A stretch of 56,527 nt of DNA from JAVBLF01 sp031553675 (GTDB taxonomy: Bacteria; Bacillota; Clostridia; Christensenellales; CALWSW01), in NCBI GenBank assembly GCA_031553675.1, contig JAVBLF010000071.1:1-56527 (forward strand). Direction: 5' to 3'. This document shows positions 8,495 to 16,583 of the stretch, in pieces (positions within the stretch are counted from its first letter, which is position 1; every line of letters begins with the position of its first letter). Position numbers and translations under genes: made by a program. The notes beneath the pieces are model-generated. The model saw only the letters and a program-made list of their open reading frames with translations, ran no database searches and was not told where the DNA came from.

Positions 8495-9232
8495 ATGGCG
8501 CTTTGGAACCCCTGGCACGGCTGTCACAAGCACAGCGCGGGCTGCCAAAACTGCTATGTCTACCGCACCGATCGCAAGTACGGCCGCCCCAGCGACATCG
8601 TGAAACGGACGGCGCAATTCGACCTCCCCATGCAGAAAAACCGCGCGGGTGGGTACAAATTGGCCGGCGGCGACGTGGTATTTACGTGTTTTACGTCGGA
8701 CTTTTTCGTCGAGGATGCTGACGAGTGGCGTCCGGCGATCTGGGAAATGATCCGGCGGCGGCGCGATCTGCATTTTTTTGTCATCACGAAGCGCATCGAA
8801 CGTTTTTCGGTCGGCTTGCCCGCGTCCTGGGGCGATGGATACGAACACGTCACGATCGCTTCGACCTGCGAAAACCAGGATCGGGCCGACTACCGTCTGC
8901 CGATCCTGCTCGAAGCGCCGATCAAGCACAAGCGGATCGCCTGTGAACCGCTGCTCGGCGCGATCGACCTGACGCGCTACCTGGGCCCGCAGATCGAGCA
9001 CGTGATCGTCGGGGGTGAGTCGGGTGAAGATGCGCGGATCTGCGACTACGACTGGGTGCTCAGGCTGCGGGCGCAATGTGCCAGAGCGGGCGTCGCGTTC
9101 ACCTTCAAACAAACCGGCGCGAAGTTTCGAAAGGACGGCCGCCTCTACCACATCGCGCGCGCCCTTCAGCACGTTCAGGCGTCGCGCGCAGGAATCGACA
9201 CCATCGGGCCGCTTCCCAATTTGCTGGGATAA
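8495..9232 (+). CDS. DUF5131 (phage Gp37/Gp68-like) family protein
   Basis: The protein has 245 residues. The start MALWNPWHGC is chosen because GGAGG lies 9 bases before this ATG. The N-terminus has the family hallmark C10-x6-C17-x2-C20 (WHGC, AGCQNCY); later come FTCFTSDFF, VITKR, IKHKRIACEPLLG and VGGESGEDARI, all typical of PF07505. The three cysteines suggest an iron-sulfur site and a distant relation to radical SAM proteins, but the biochemical role is not established. It is divergent from the radical SAM operon; a functional link is possible but not shown. Confidence 0.88.
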   Translation: MALWNPWHGCHKHSAGCQNCYVYRTDRKYGRPSDIVKRTAQFDLPMQKNRAGGYKLAGGDVVFTCFTSDFFVEDADEWRPAIWEMIRRRRDLHFFVITKRIERFSVGLPASWGDGYEHVTIASTCENQDRADYRLPILLEAPIKHKRIACEPLLGAIDLTRYLGPQIEHVIVGGESGEDARICDYDWVLRLRAQCARAGVAFTFKQTGAKFRKDGRLYHIARALQHVQASRAGIDTIGPLPNLLG

Positions 9233-9251
9233 GGGGAGATCGTTTTTCTAA

Positions 9252-9288
9252 GGAAAAAGCGCCATGTCAGTCATTCGACATGGCGCTT
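9252..9288 (-). terminator. Terminator of the surface-protein gene
   Basis: A 12-base-pair stem (AAGCGCCATGTC with GACATGGCGCTT, 9257-9288) is followed on the minus strand by a T-rich run. It lies 20 bases past the stop of the minus-strand gene and may also slow readthrough from the DUF5131 gene. Confidence 0.8.
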
Positions 9289-9309
9289 GGTGTTGCGTGG
9301 CACGATTGG

Positions 9310-9852
9310 TCAGCGGCTCGAACGCGCGCGCTTGATCGTCAGCACGGCAGCGGCGGCGACGATCGCGACGATGCCGACGAGGCCGTAGCCGCTTGCTCCG
9401 GTCGCCGGTTGTTCGGTGGTCGCAGGCGCGAGGTCGGGATCCGTGCCCGCATCGTATTCGGGTTCGGGGACGTAGGTGTCCACCGTCGGGACAGGAGGAT
9501 TGACGGTGGCGTTGGGATCCTCAAAGGTGGTCGTGGCGTTGGGATCTTCGAAAGTCGTCGTGGTGTTGGGATCTTCAAACGTGGTCACAGCGTTGGGATC
9601 GTCGAATGTCGTGACCTCGCTCGGCATGGCAGTTGGGGTGACAGCGGACGGATCGGTTGTCGCGTTGGGGTCTTCGAAGGTCGTGACGACGCTGTTGGGA
9701 TCGAATGTAACGACGCCGGTGGGATCTTCGGTTCCGAGGTTGTTGGGAACGGGATCCGTGCTCGGCGAGGTCGCGGCGGCCGTCAAGGTTGCGCCCAAAG
9801 CGAATGCGATACAAAACCCCAGTGTGAGCAAACGATTGCGTACACTCCGCAT
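9310..9852 (-). CDS. Repeat-rich surface protein with atypical sorting signal
   Basis: The protein has 180 residues. A signal peptide covers about 1-27 (basic start, hydrophobic core, TAAA). The middle is a low-complexity array in which an eight-residue unit close to TTFEDPNA recurs about seven times, with variants TFDPNSV and TFDDPNA. The C-terminus has QPATG, then about 20 hydrophobic residues and a KRARSSR tail, the layout of a sortase signal with Q in place of L. AGGAGG lies 7 bases before the ATG. The repeats are acidic and proline-rich and probably form an extended stalk. No binding function can be named. Confidence 0.8.
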   Translation of the reverse strand: MRSVRNRLLTLGFCIAFALGATLTAAATSPSTDPVPNNLGTEDPTGVVTFDPNSVVTTFEDPNATTDPSAVTPTAMPSEVTTFDDPNAVTTFEDPNTTTTFEDPNATTTFEDPNATVNPPVPTVDTYVPEPEYDAGTDPDLAPATTEQPATGASGYGLVGIVAIVAAAAVLTIKRARSSR

Positions 9853-10135
9853 GATGATTCCTCCTCAAGTTCTGGTGACAGTGTGGTGGTACAAATGGAC
9901 AAACCGCCCCCGCACATGACGGCGCATTCGGAAATCCGCGCATTTCCTTCGCGGGGCGTTGAACGCCCTGCCTGCACGCGCCATTGCGGGTACGCAGCGA
10001 TCATTTCGCGACGCGAGATGGACAAAACGGCCATGCTGTGCGGCGCGAGCGCGATGCCGATTTCCGCGAACCGGCGGGAAGGTACCAACGCGCAAACGGC
10101 ACCTTTGCGCGACAGCACAGCAATACAATATGCTA
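9853..10135 (-). promoter_or_regulatory. Long structured 5' leader of the surface-protein gene
   Basis: The promoter at 10142-10170 predicts a leader of about 280 bases. It holds several perfect hairpins: CGCGCAAA with TTTGCGCG near its 5' end, GGGCG with CGCCC, and GGAAAT with ATTTCC. The segment CGTTTTGTCCAT is nearly repeated as CGGTTTGTCCAT. No T-rich terminator is seen, so any control would be at translation or stability. I match it to no riboswitch class. Confidence 0.45.
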
Positions 10136-10141
10136 TAGTAA

Positions 10142-10170
10142 ATTCTACCACATCAATATGCAATCGTCAA
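10142..10170 (-). promoter_or_regulatory. Promoter of the surface-protein gene
   Basis: Minus strand: -35 TTGACG (10170-10165), a 17-base spacer, -10 TAGAAT (10147-10142). Each box differs from consensus at one position. Confidence 0.72.
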
Positions 10171-10195
10171 GATAGTTTTGTTGAATGGAATTACC

Positions 10196-10336
10196 ATGAC
10201 AAAATACAAAAAGCGCAATAAGCCCCTAAAACCGGTATATCGAAAGAGGGGTCTTGGCATTTGTCGTGTGTATATCGTTACATTTTTTGAAAAAAAGGAT
10301 GCAGCGCGCTATATCGGATCATCGCGCCTTTTTTGA
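10196..10336 (+). CDS. Possible small ORF or GIY-YIG remnant
   Basis: A 46-codon frame starting MTKYKKRNKP and containing CRVYIVTFF and ARYIGSS. The spacing VYI to YIG recalls the N-terminus of GIY-YIG nucleases, but the frame ends at once in a GC-rich hairpin followed by T6. Its ribosome site is weak. It may be a remnant, or the match may be chance. Confidence 0.25.
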   Translation: MTKYKKRNKPLKPVYRKRGLGICRVYIVTFFEKKDAARYIGSSRLF

Positions 10337-10350
10337 TCGCTTCGGTCGGC

Positions 10351-10379
10351 TTGCGATAAGCCGGAACAACTGCTAAGAT
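10351..10379 (+). promoter_or_regulatory. Promoter of the secreted Ada-tail protein gene
   Basis: -35 TTGCGA (10351-10356), a 17-base spacer, and -10 TAAGAT (10374-10379) preceded by TGC, an extended -10. The start codon is about 37 bases beyond the predicted transcription start. Confidence 0.6.
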
Positions 10380-10422
10380 GGATCGAAGAGTTGAATATTC
10401 CAATGCAACAAAGGAGGAACCC

Positions 10423-11328
10423 ATGCGCACGTTTGCCAAACGTTTCCTTTCACTGTTGACCATCGCGGCGTTGGCCGCCACGTCAGCCCTGACACTGGCC
10501 GCAACCGAAGCCAAGCCCATTCTCGTATCGGCGAACAACCTCAAAACCCGAAGCAGCGCGGACAAGCTTTGCTGGAACATGACGGCGGCGACATTCGTGA
10601 AATCCTACAATTCGTTCGCGGTCGAAGGCGAGACGATCAAGACCTACCAGCCGAAAGCGAACGCGAATACCAAGCACCTGACGCGCTTTGACGGCTACCA
10701 GGTTGCGATCTCGGCGACAGTGGACGGCTATGTCTACCTCGTGAGCGTAGCGGCGGCGGACTACGCGACTGCCAGCGAACAAGGGCTAAATGGCGCGTTG
10801 GACTGCGTTGTCAAAACCTTGCTGCGAAACGACGCAAACTGTGCTACGATCGTCGAGCGCTTGGCGACGAAAACGACATCTTCGCAGGCGAAGTTCACGG
10901 GGGGTAGCGTGCGCTTCCTATCGACATGGACCAGCGGTAAAGGTGGCAAGGAAAGCTTCCTCATGCAGGCGACGCCCGTCCGACCCACCGCAAAGGCCAG
11001 CGTGGCGCCGCAAGCGACCGCAACGGTGGCGCCTTCCACCCCGCGGCCGACCGAAGCGCCTTCGGGCTTCAGCGTGGCGGGCGACGGCGTGATACAGCAG
11101 TCCTTCCCGATGGCGACGAGCGTGCCACAGACAAGCGCCGAGCCGACGCAAAAGCCCATCGTGGCGACCGATGACCACACGGGCACGGTCTACATCCTTC
11201 AGGCGGGCAGCGACAGGACCTACCATCGTTCCACTTGCATCGTGATCAGCGACAGCGACGTCGAGGAGCTCCCGCGCGCAAGCGCCAAAGCGCGCGGCTA
11301 TACCGCCTGCAAGGTGTGCAATCCATAA
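10423..11328 (+). CDS. Secreted protein with C-terminal Ada-like zinc motif
   Basis: The protein has 301 residues; AAAGGAGG lies 5 bases before the ATG. A signal peptide covers about 1-27 (RTFAKRFLSLLTIAALAAT). Residues 30-185 form a soluble domain I do not recognise. A Pro/Thr/Ala-rich linker follows, and the last 40 residues have YHRSTC...GYTACKVCNP. This HxxxC...GYxxCxxCxP pattern resembles the metal-binding module of Ada found at the ends of many extracellular Firmicutes proteins, and probably binds zinc. The gene is monocistronic, with its own promoter and terminator. Confidence 0.8.
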   Translation: MRTFAKRFLSLLTIAALAATSALTLAATEAKPILVSANNLKTRSSADKLCWNMTAATFVKSYNSFAVEGETIKTYQPKANANTKHLTRFDGYQVAISATVDGYVYLVSVAAADYATASEQGLNGALDCVVKTLLRNDANCATIVERLATKTTSSQAKFTGGSVRFLSTWTSGKGGKESFLMQATPVRPTAKASVAPQATATVAPSTPRPTEAPSGFSVAGDGVIQQSFPMATSVPQTSAEPTQKPIVATDDHTGTVYILQAGSDRTYHRSTCIVISDSDVEELPRASAKARGYTACKVCNP

Positions 11329-11350
11329 GAGTCACACACGTGCATACAAA

Positions 11351-11387
11351 ACGTCCGCCTCGCTTCGTGCGGGACGGATGTTTTTTT
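11351..11387 (+). terminator. Intrinsic terminator
   Basis: A GC-rich two-part hairpin (CGTCCG with CGGATG outside, CTCGC with GCGGG inside, TTCGT loop) is followed by T7, just after the secreted-protein gene. Confidence 0.85.
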
Positions 11388-11477
11388 GTTCCCAGCCACG
11401 TTTGCGTCGGGCGCAAAACTTTTTCGTATGAAAGCGATCGCGCGACATTATAATAGGTAAAAGCGCCACGGACGCAC

Positions 11478-11506
11478 AAAAAAATCGGCTTGCGTGGCAA
11501 ACCGAT
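11478..11506 (-). terminator. Terminator of rpmB
   Basis: On the minus strand ATCGGTTTGC pairs with GCAAGCCGAT (one G-U pair) and T7 follows. It lies 12 bases past the rpmB stop. Confidence 0.88.
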
Positions 11507-11518
11507 CGTCAGGCGGGA

Positions 11519-11710
11519 TCAAACGGTGCGTCCGGTTTTCATCGAACGGAGGCAGCGCGTGCAAATGTCCACTCGCGTGGGCGTTGCGCCGATCATCAAA
11601 CGGGTGCGCTGAATGTTGGGCGCCCAGGTGCGTTTTCCTTTGCGGTGGGAGTGGCTGACAGTGTTGCCGCTCAAGACACCCTTGCCGCAGATCTGGCAGA
11701 ATTTGGCCAT
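11519..11710 (-). CDS. rpmB: 50S ribosomal protein bL28
   Basis: The protein has 63 residues, the usual length. The start MAKFCQICGKG and the later RVDICTRCLRS show the zinc-binding form of L28, with CxxC pairs at the N-terminus and near residue 50. HSHRKGKRTWAPNIQ is the conserved rRNA-binding stretch. GGAGG precedes the ATG, and the gene has its own promoter and terminator, divergent from the Asp23 gene, a common Firmicutes order. Confidence 0.97.
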   Translation of the reverse strand: MAKFCQICGKGVLSGNTVSHSHRKGKRTWAPNIQRTRLMIGATPTRVDICTRCLRSMKTGRTV

Positions 11711-11783
11711 TTCGACACCTCCTTCATCGGTTCGTCCGGACGTTTGGCCGGGTCAATATGCTTCGTTCGTAATAGCCTTGGTC

Positions 11784-11812
11784 AGTTTACCATACAGAGC
11801 CGGGTTTGGCAA
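11784..11812 (-). promoter_or_regulatory. Promoter of rpmB
   Basis: Minus strand: -35 TTGCCA (11812-11807), 17-base spacer, -10 TAAACT (11789-11784) with an upstream TGG extension. Confidence 0.65.
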
Positions 11813-11852
11813 GCGAAAAATGTCGCAGCGCGGGCGTTGCGGCGGCGTCAGC

Positions 11853-11881
11853 TTGCGCATGCGCAGAATTTAGAGTACAAT
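11853..11881 (+). promoter_or_regulatory. Promoter of the Asp23-FakA operon
   Basis: -35 TTGCGC (11853-11858), 17-base spacer, -10 TACAAT (11876-11881). The predicted leader is about 100 bases, GC-rich, and ends in TAAGGAGG before the ATG. Confidence 0.55.
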
Positions 11882-11989
11882 AGATGCGATTGTGAACATT
11901 ACGCCTTTGCGCGGACGGCTTGCCGAACCGCGCCGCGTTGATCCCTGCCGCCGGCTGCTTGGCCGGGACAATTTGTAAGGAGGATCATC

Positions 11990-12349
11990 ATGCCCGCAAC
12001 CATCCAAAACGAACTCGGCAAGATCGTACTGTCAGATGAAGTGGTCGCGACGATCGTCGGCCTGGCGACGGTCGAGAATTATGGCATCATCGGCATGGCG
12101 TCCAAAAACGCCAGCGACGGATTGTGGAAACTGCTCGGCCGCGACAACATCCGCCAGGGGGTTGTCGTCGCGCTGACTGATGATCAGGCCATGATCGATC
12201 TCTACGTCATGGTCGAATACGGCGTTTCGATCAATGCCGTCGCCGAAAACATCATCCACAACGTCGTCTACCGTGTCCGGGAAAGCACCGGCTTGACGAT
12301 CGACTCCGTCAAAGTCCATGTGCAAGGTGTCCGCGTCCAGGCGACCTGA
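11990..12349 (+). CDS. Asp23/Gls24 family protein
   Basis: The protein has 119 residues, single-domain, matching the Asp23 (alkaline shock protein) family: GKIVLSDEVVATIVGLAT at the start, then GIIGMASK, and the typical VAENIIHNVVYRV near the end. TAAGGAGG lies 7 bases before the ATG. These small cytosolic proteins are linked to envelope stress in staphylococci, but in Clostridia they mostly appear, as here, directly before a DAK2-domain protein. The 41-base gap suggests one operon. Confidence 0.93.
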   Translation: MPATIQNELGKIVLSDEVVATIVGLATVENYGIIGMASKNASDGLWKLLGRDNIRQGVVVALTDDQAMIDLYVMVEYGVSINAVAENIIHNVVYRVRESTGLTIDSVKVHVQGVRVQAT

Positions 12350-12390
12350 TGGGCCTCGCATGATTGGAAAGGAAAAGGGAGGAACGCAGG

Positions 12391-14046
12391 TTGACCAACG
12401 TACATACCATCGGCGGCGACGTGCTGAAGGATATGCTCATCACAGGCGCCGCGCTTTTGGAGCAGAATAAAGCTGCCGTAGATGCATTAAATGTTTTTCC
12501 CGTTCCCGACGGCGATACGGGCAGCAACATGTCGATGACGATGAACGCCGCCATCCGCGAACTGAAAAACGGCAAACCTTCGACGAGCGCCGTGTCCGAC
12601 GTCGTGCAGGCGGCCTCGCATGGCGCGCTTCGCGGCGCGCGGGGCAATTCGGGGGTCATCCTGTCGCAGTTGTTTCGCGGCATGGCCAAGTCGCTCGACG
12701 GCGTCAAAGCGCTCGACGCCAAACACTTGGCCGATGCGCTTGAAAGTGGCGTCGACGCCGCCTACAAAGCGGTGATGAAGCCCAAGGAAGGCACCATTTT
12801 GACCGTGGCGCGCGCCGTGGCCAACTCGGCCCAAAAGGACGCCAAGGGCGGCGCGAACGTCTACCAACTGATCGACAACATGATCCGGATGGGCGAGATC
12901 GCCCTCGCCAAAACGCCCGAACAGCTCAAAGTCCTGAAGGACGCCGGCGTTGTCGATTCGGGCGGCAAGGGCCTCATGCTGATCTACCGCGGCTTCAAGA
13001 TGGCGCTGGACGGCGACTCGATCGACGACTACGACGAATCGGCCGCCATGCACACCGAAATGCACGACAACGATGAGGTCATACTCGTCGATAGCCTCGA
13101 AGAGATCACCTTTGCCTATTGCACCGAGTTTTTCATCGAGCACCTCAGCCCCACCTTCAAGCCGGACGACGTGACCTCCTTGCAGGAGCACCTCCAGCGC
13201 ATCGGCGACTCGGTCGTCTGCGTGTCGGACGACACGCTCGTCAAAGTACACGTACACACAAACGTGCCGGGAAAGGCGCTCCAAATGGCGCTTCGCCTCG
13301 GCGAGATCAACGGTGTCAAGATCGAGAACATGCGCGAACAGCACCGCCGCCTGATCGAGGAAAGGCGCGCGCAGGAAAAGGAGTTTGGCATCGTCGCCGT
13401 CTCGGCAGGCGAAGGGATCGACAGGCTTTTCAAAGACCTGAATTGCGACGCCCTCGTCAGCGGCGGGCAAACCATGAATCCCAGCGCCATGGACATCGAG
13501 CGCGCGATCAAACGCGTCAACGCGCGGAACGTCCTCGTGTTTCCCAACAACAAGAACATCGTTCTCGCCGCCGAGCAGGCCGTCCACCTCGTCAACAACG
13601 CGAGCAGCCAACGCGCCGTCGTCGTGCCGACCACGACGATCTCGCAGGGCATGGCGGGCATGCTGGCCTTCGATCCGTCGATCGGGCTCGATAGCAACGC
13701 CAAAGCCATGATGGAAGCGGCGTCCTGCGTGCGTTCCGGCGCCGTCACCAAGGCCGTCCGCTCGACGAACATCGACGGCAAAGAGATCGTCGAGGGCGAC
13801 TACATGGGCCTGATCGACGGCAAGATCGCGCAGGTGGGGCCGGACAAGGAAAAGCTTCTCGCCGATCTCATGCGCGACATGATGCAGGACGAAGGGGATT
13901 ACATCACGATCCTCTACGGGCAGGACGTTCCGGAGAACGAAGCCAAGAATTTCCTCGAAACCGTGCGCGCCGCCTACGAAGACGCCGACGTCGTCCTCCA
14001 GTCGGGCGGGCAGCCGCTTTACGACTACTACATCGCGGTGGAGTGA
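12391..14046 (+). CDS. DAK2-domain fatty acid kinase-like protein (FakA/YloV)
   Basis: The protein has 551 residues. The TTG at 12391 is chosen because GGGAGG lies 8 bases upstream. The N-terminal DAK2 domain (about 1-200) has the nucleotide/Mg2+ signature NVFPVPDGDTGSNM and RGARGNSGVILSQ; DSGGKGLMLI ends the domain. The C-terminal half matches FakA/YloV (FVVAVS-like AVSAGEGI, GGQTMNPS, FPNNKN). FakA phosphorylates fatty acids held by a FakB (DegV) protein so that exogenous fatty acids can enter phospholipids. No FakB gene is in the window. The link to the fab operon 5 kb away is thematic only. Confidence 0.92.
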   Translation: MTNVHTIGGDVLKDMLITGAALLEQNKAAVDALNVFPVPDGDTGSNMSMTMNAAIRELKNGKPSTSAVSDVVQAASHGALRGARGNSGVILSQLFRGMAKSLDGVKALDAKHLADALESGVDAAYKAVMKPKEGTILTVARAVANSAQKDAKGGANVYQLIDNMIRMGEIALAKTPEQLKVLKDAGVVDSGGKGLMLIYRGFKMALDGDSIDDYDESAAMHTEMHDNDEVILVDSLEEITFAYCTEFFIEHLSPTFKPDDVTSLQEHLQRIGDSVVCVSDDTLVKVHVHTNVPGKALQMALRLGEINGVKIENMREQHRRLIEERRAQEKEFGIVAVSAGEGIDRLFKDLNCDALVSGGQTMNPSAMDIERAIKRVNARNVLVFPNNKNIVLAAEQAVHLVNNASSQRAVVVPTTTISQGMAGMLAFDPSIGLDSNAKAMMEAASCVRSGAVTKAVRSTNIDGKEIVEGDYMGLIDGKIAQVGPDKEKLLADLMRDMMQDEGDYITILYGQDVPENEAKNFLETVRAAYEDADVVLQSGGQPLYDYYIAVE

Positions 14047-14062
14047 CTTTCTTTTCACTTCT

Positions 14063-14174
14063 CTTCTTTTCTTGAAAGAAAAGAAGCAAAAGAACTTTTT
14101 GTAGAAGCCCTCAAATCTGCCATTTGAGGGCTTCTTGCACCCGGCAAACCCGCCATAATCGTGGCGGGTTTGCC
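14063..14174 (+). repeat. Multi-hairpin intergenic element, copy A
   Basis: Hairpin 1 is 14063-14086 (CTTCTTTTCT with AGAAAAGAAG). A spacer ends in TTTTTGTA at 14103. Hairpin 2 is 14104-14134 (13 base pairs, GAAGCCCTCAAAT arm) and hairpin 3 is 14143-14174 (GGCAAACCCGCCA arm). It starts 16 bases after the kinase stop with hairpin 1 nearest that gene. Weak promoter-like TAAAAT near 14265 may serve recG beyond it. Confidence 0.8.
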
Positions 14175-14305
14175 GTTGTTTTGGGGGTGGGGTATCGTGT
14201 GCTGCGAATTGGGGCGGGTTTTGCGTCGGGTGCTTCCATGCTTTTGCATCGCGGTGTGTTGTGATAAAATGAAAGCGATTTTTTGTGCTGGGGATTGGAA
14301 ATGCG

Positions 14306-16417
14306 ATGAATGAAAATGGCGAGACAAAGAACGTTGTGGGGGGCCGAGGTGTGACGCATGAAAGCGCGTTGCTCAAAACACCCCTTGCGCGTGTGCCCGG
14401 CGTCGGTGAGCGCCGAGCGGGTTTGTTGGAAAAATTAGGTTTGTACACGCTGCGGGATCTGCTCTACGATCTACCGCGCGACTACAAGGATTTTTCGTCG
14501 ATCGCGCCCGTCGCGGCGCTCGAAGCGGGGGAGTGTTGTGCGCTTCTCAGGCTCTCGACGGAAGCGCGCATTGCCTTTCCGCGAAAGGGGCTTTCGATCG
14601 TCAGCGCCCAGGCCAACGATGAGACGGGCGGCGTCAAGATCGTGTGGTACAACCAGCCCTACCGGAAAAAGCAGCTCGAAGCGGGGAAGGTATACCTTGT
14701 ATACGGGCGATTGACGGAGCGAAACGGTCGGAAGACATTCGAAAACCCCGACATCGAGGCGGCGGACAAGCTCGGGGAGGGGGAGGTCAATCCGCGTGGA
14801 TTGCTGCCGGTCTATTCTTTGACAGCGGGCGTGGGTCAGGCGACGATCCGGACGGCGGCATCGGCTTGTTTGGCCTATGCCAAGGGGAAACTCGAAGAGA
14901 CGTTGCCGGTAGAAATTTTGGAGGAATATGGTTTGCTGTCTTTGCCAGAGTCGGTCGAGACCGTGCACAAGCCGGCCGACTGGGAGACGCTTCGGGCAGC
15001 GCGGCACCGCCTGGGCGTCGAGGAGGGGATGCTCTTCCTCTTGGCCGTCGAAGTCTTGAGCGCCGAACGCAAGCGGATCGAGGGAATTGCTTTCCGAACG
15101 GAGGGGCTGCTCGAAGCGTATTTGCAAAAGCTTCCCTTCGAAGTGACGGATGCCCAACGCAAAGTGCTGCGCGAGATCGAAGCGGACATGGCGGCGGGGA
15201 CGCCAATGAATCGGCTCGTGCAAGGCGACGTCGGCGCGGGCAAGACGGTGTTGGCGTTTTTTGCGCTCTATGTGGCGGTTCAGAACGGATACCAGGCCGC
15301 CATCATGGCGCCGACCGAGATCCTCGCCAAGCAACACGACGCGACGGCGCGGAAGATCTTCGGGCCGGATTGCGCGATCGACTTGCTTGTGGGTGCTTTG
15401 ACGCCCAAGCAGAAGCGCGAGGCGGTCGAACGTTTGGCGAGTGGCGAGACCCAGATCGCGATCGGGACGCATGCGCTCATTCAGGAAGGGGTTGCGTTTC
15501 AAAAGCTGGGGGTGGTGGTGGCCGACGAACAACACCGCTTCGGTGTGCGGCAACGCGCCGCGCTGAGCCGCGGCGGAAATGCCGACGTGTTGATCATGTC
15601 GGCGACCCCCATTCCGAGGACGCTGACCCTGATCCTCTACGGGGATCTCGACGTGTCGATCTTGCAAGGTGCGCCGCCCGGACGCAAGCCGGTCTTGACG
15701 CGGGAAGTCGCCGCGACAAAGCGGCGGGACATGTACGAGTTCGTCAAAAAGCAGGCGCAAAACGGACGACAGACCTACGTCGTTTGCCCGCTCGTCGATG
15801 CGTCAGAGGCCATCGATGCCAAGAGCGCGGAGGAGATCTACAAAGAACTTTCGACGGGCTTGCTGGCGGACGTGCCGATGGCGCTTTTGCACGGCCGCAT
15901 GAACGCCGAGCAAAAGGACGCCGTGATCGAGGGCTTTCGGGCAGGACGCGTCATGGTGCTCGTCTCGACGACGGTGATCGAGGTCGGCGTCGATGTGCCC
16001 AATGCTTGCTTCATGATCATCGAGAACGCCGACCGTTTCGGGCTGGCACAGCTGCATCAATTGCGTGGGCGGGTCGGGCGCGGGCGCGAACAGAGCTGGT
16101 GTTTTCTGCTCAACGGCAGCGCGTCGCCGACCGCTGCCGAACGGCTCGATATCCTCGTCAAAAGCAGCGATGGTTTCGAGATCGCGCAAAAGGACCTGGC
16201 GCTTCGCGGGCCGGGGGAATTCCTCGGCACTCGACAAAGTGGCGCGGGCGCTTTCAAGATGCTGCGCATCGTACAGGACATGGATTCGCTCGAATTGGCG
16301 CGCGCTTTGGCGAAAAAGATCGCTGGCGGAGAGATTTCGGACGCGATGCGCGATCGGCTGATGAAGCAGGCGCGCGATGCGTATGTCAACCAGTGGCGCG
16401 ACATTGCGCGAAACTAA
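14306..16417 (+). CDS. recG: ATP-dependent DNA helicase RecG
   Basis: About 703 residues from ATG 14306; a GTG at 14285 is an alternative. The N-terminal wedge/OB domain includes VPGVGERRAGLLEKLG and LYDLPRDYKDFS. The helicase core shows Walker A GDVGAGKT (about residue 310), the DEQH box in place of DEAD, SATPIPRTL, and the C-terminal TTVIEVGVDVPNA and HQLRGRVGRG motifs. RecG remodels stalled replication forks and branched DNA. It follows the DAK2 gene, the usual clostridial order, but element A separates them. Confidence 0.96.
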   Translation: MNENGETKNVVGGRGVTHESALLKTPLARVPGVGERRAGLLEKLGLYTLRDLLYDLPRDYKDFSSIAPVAALEAGECCALLRLSTEARIAFPRKGLSIVSAQANDETGGVKIVWYNQPYRKKQLEAGKVYLVYGRLTERNGRKTFENPDIEAADKLGEGEVNPRGLLPVYSLTAGVGQATIRTAASACLAYAKGKLEETLPVEILEEYGLLSLPESVETVHKPADWETLRAARHRLGVEEGMLFLLAVEVLSAERKRIEGIAFRTEGLLEAYLQKLPFEVTDAQRKVLREIEADMAAGTPMNRLVQGDVGAGKTVLAFFALYVAVQNGYQAAIMAPTEILAKQHDATARKIFGPDCAIDLLVGALTPKQKREAVERLASGETQIAIGTHALIQEGVAFQKLGVVVADEQHRFGVRQRAALSRGGNADVLIMSATPIPRTLTLILYGDLDVSILQGAPPGRKPVLTREVAATKRRDMYEFVKKQAQNGRQTYVVCPLVDASEAIDAKSAEEIYKELSTGLLADVPMALLHGRMNAEQKDAVIEGFRAGRVMVLVSTTVIEVGVDVPNACFMIIENADRFGLAQLHQLRGRVGRGREQSWCFLLNGSASPTAAERLDILVKSSDGFEIAQKDLALRGPGEFLGTRQSGAGAFKMLRIVQDMDSLELARALAKKIAGGEISDAMRDRLMKQARDAYVNQWRDIARN

Positions 16418-16419
16418 TT

Positions 16420-16448
16420 TTCAAATAGTGGGATTCATGTGGTATAAT
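16420..16448 (+). promoter_or_regulatory. Promoter of the GNAT-nicotinamidase fusion gene
   Basis: -35 TTCAAA (16420-16425), 17-base spacer, -10 TATAAT (16443-16448) with TGG extension. It starts 2 bases after the recG stop; the predicted leader is about 130 bases. Confidence 0.65.
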
Positions 16449-16469
16449 GGCGGGGAACTCGCGATCGAA

Positions 16470-16538
16470 ATCGAATGTGAGATCGAATTGTGGATCAAAA
16501 GGCTGACGGGTAATTTGGCGGCCTAAATCGAATTGTGA
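16470..16538 (+). repeat. Triple direct repeat in a 5' leader
   Basis: ATCGAATGTGA (16470-16480), ATCGAATTGTGG (16482-16493) and ATCGAATTGTGA (16527-16538) lie between the promoter and the ATG at 16584. They could bind a regulator; nothing else supports this. Confidence 0.45.
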
Positions 16539-16583
16539 AAACAAAGCGCACTTGCCTGCGCGAGACGGGGAGTAAAATCCGAT

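Noticed and set aside
9480..9720. CRISPR-like array
   Set aside because: The 24-base periodicity is in-frame coding for TTFEDPNA units with no spacers; there is no cas gene.
9076..10221. 381-codon plus-strand frame across the DUF5131 end and surface gene
   Set aside because: It lies out of frame with DUF5131 and antisense to a gene with signal peptide, repeats, promoter and terminator.
11450..11455. Rightward TATAAT before rpmB
   Set aside because: No suitable -35 is present and it would read antisense into the rpmB terminator.
12487..14448. 653-codon open frame antisense to the FakA-like kinase
   Set aside because: It mirrors a well-supported gene in GC-rich DNA, has no ribosome site and no family motif.
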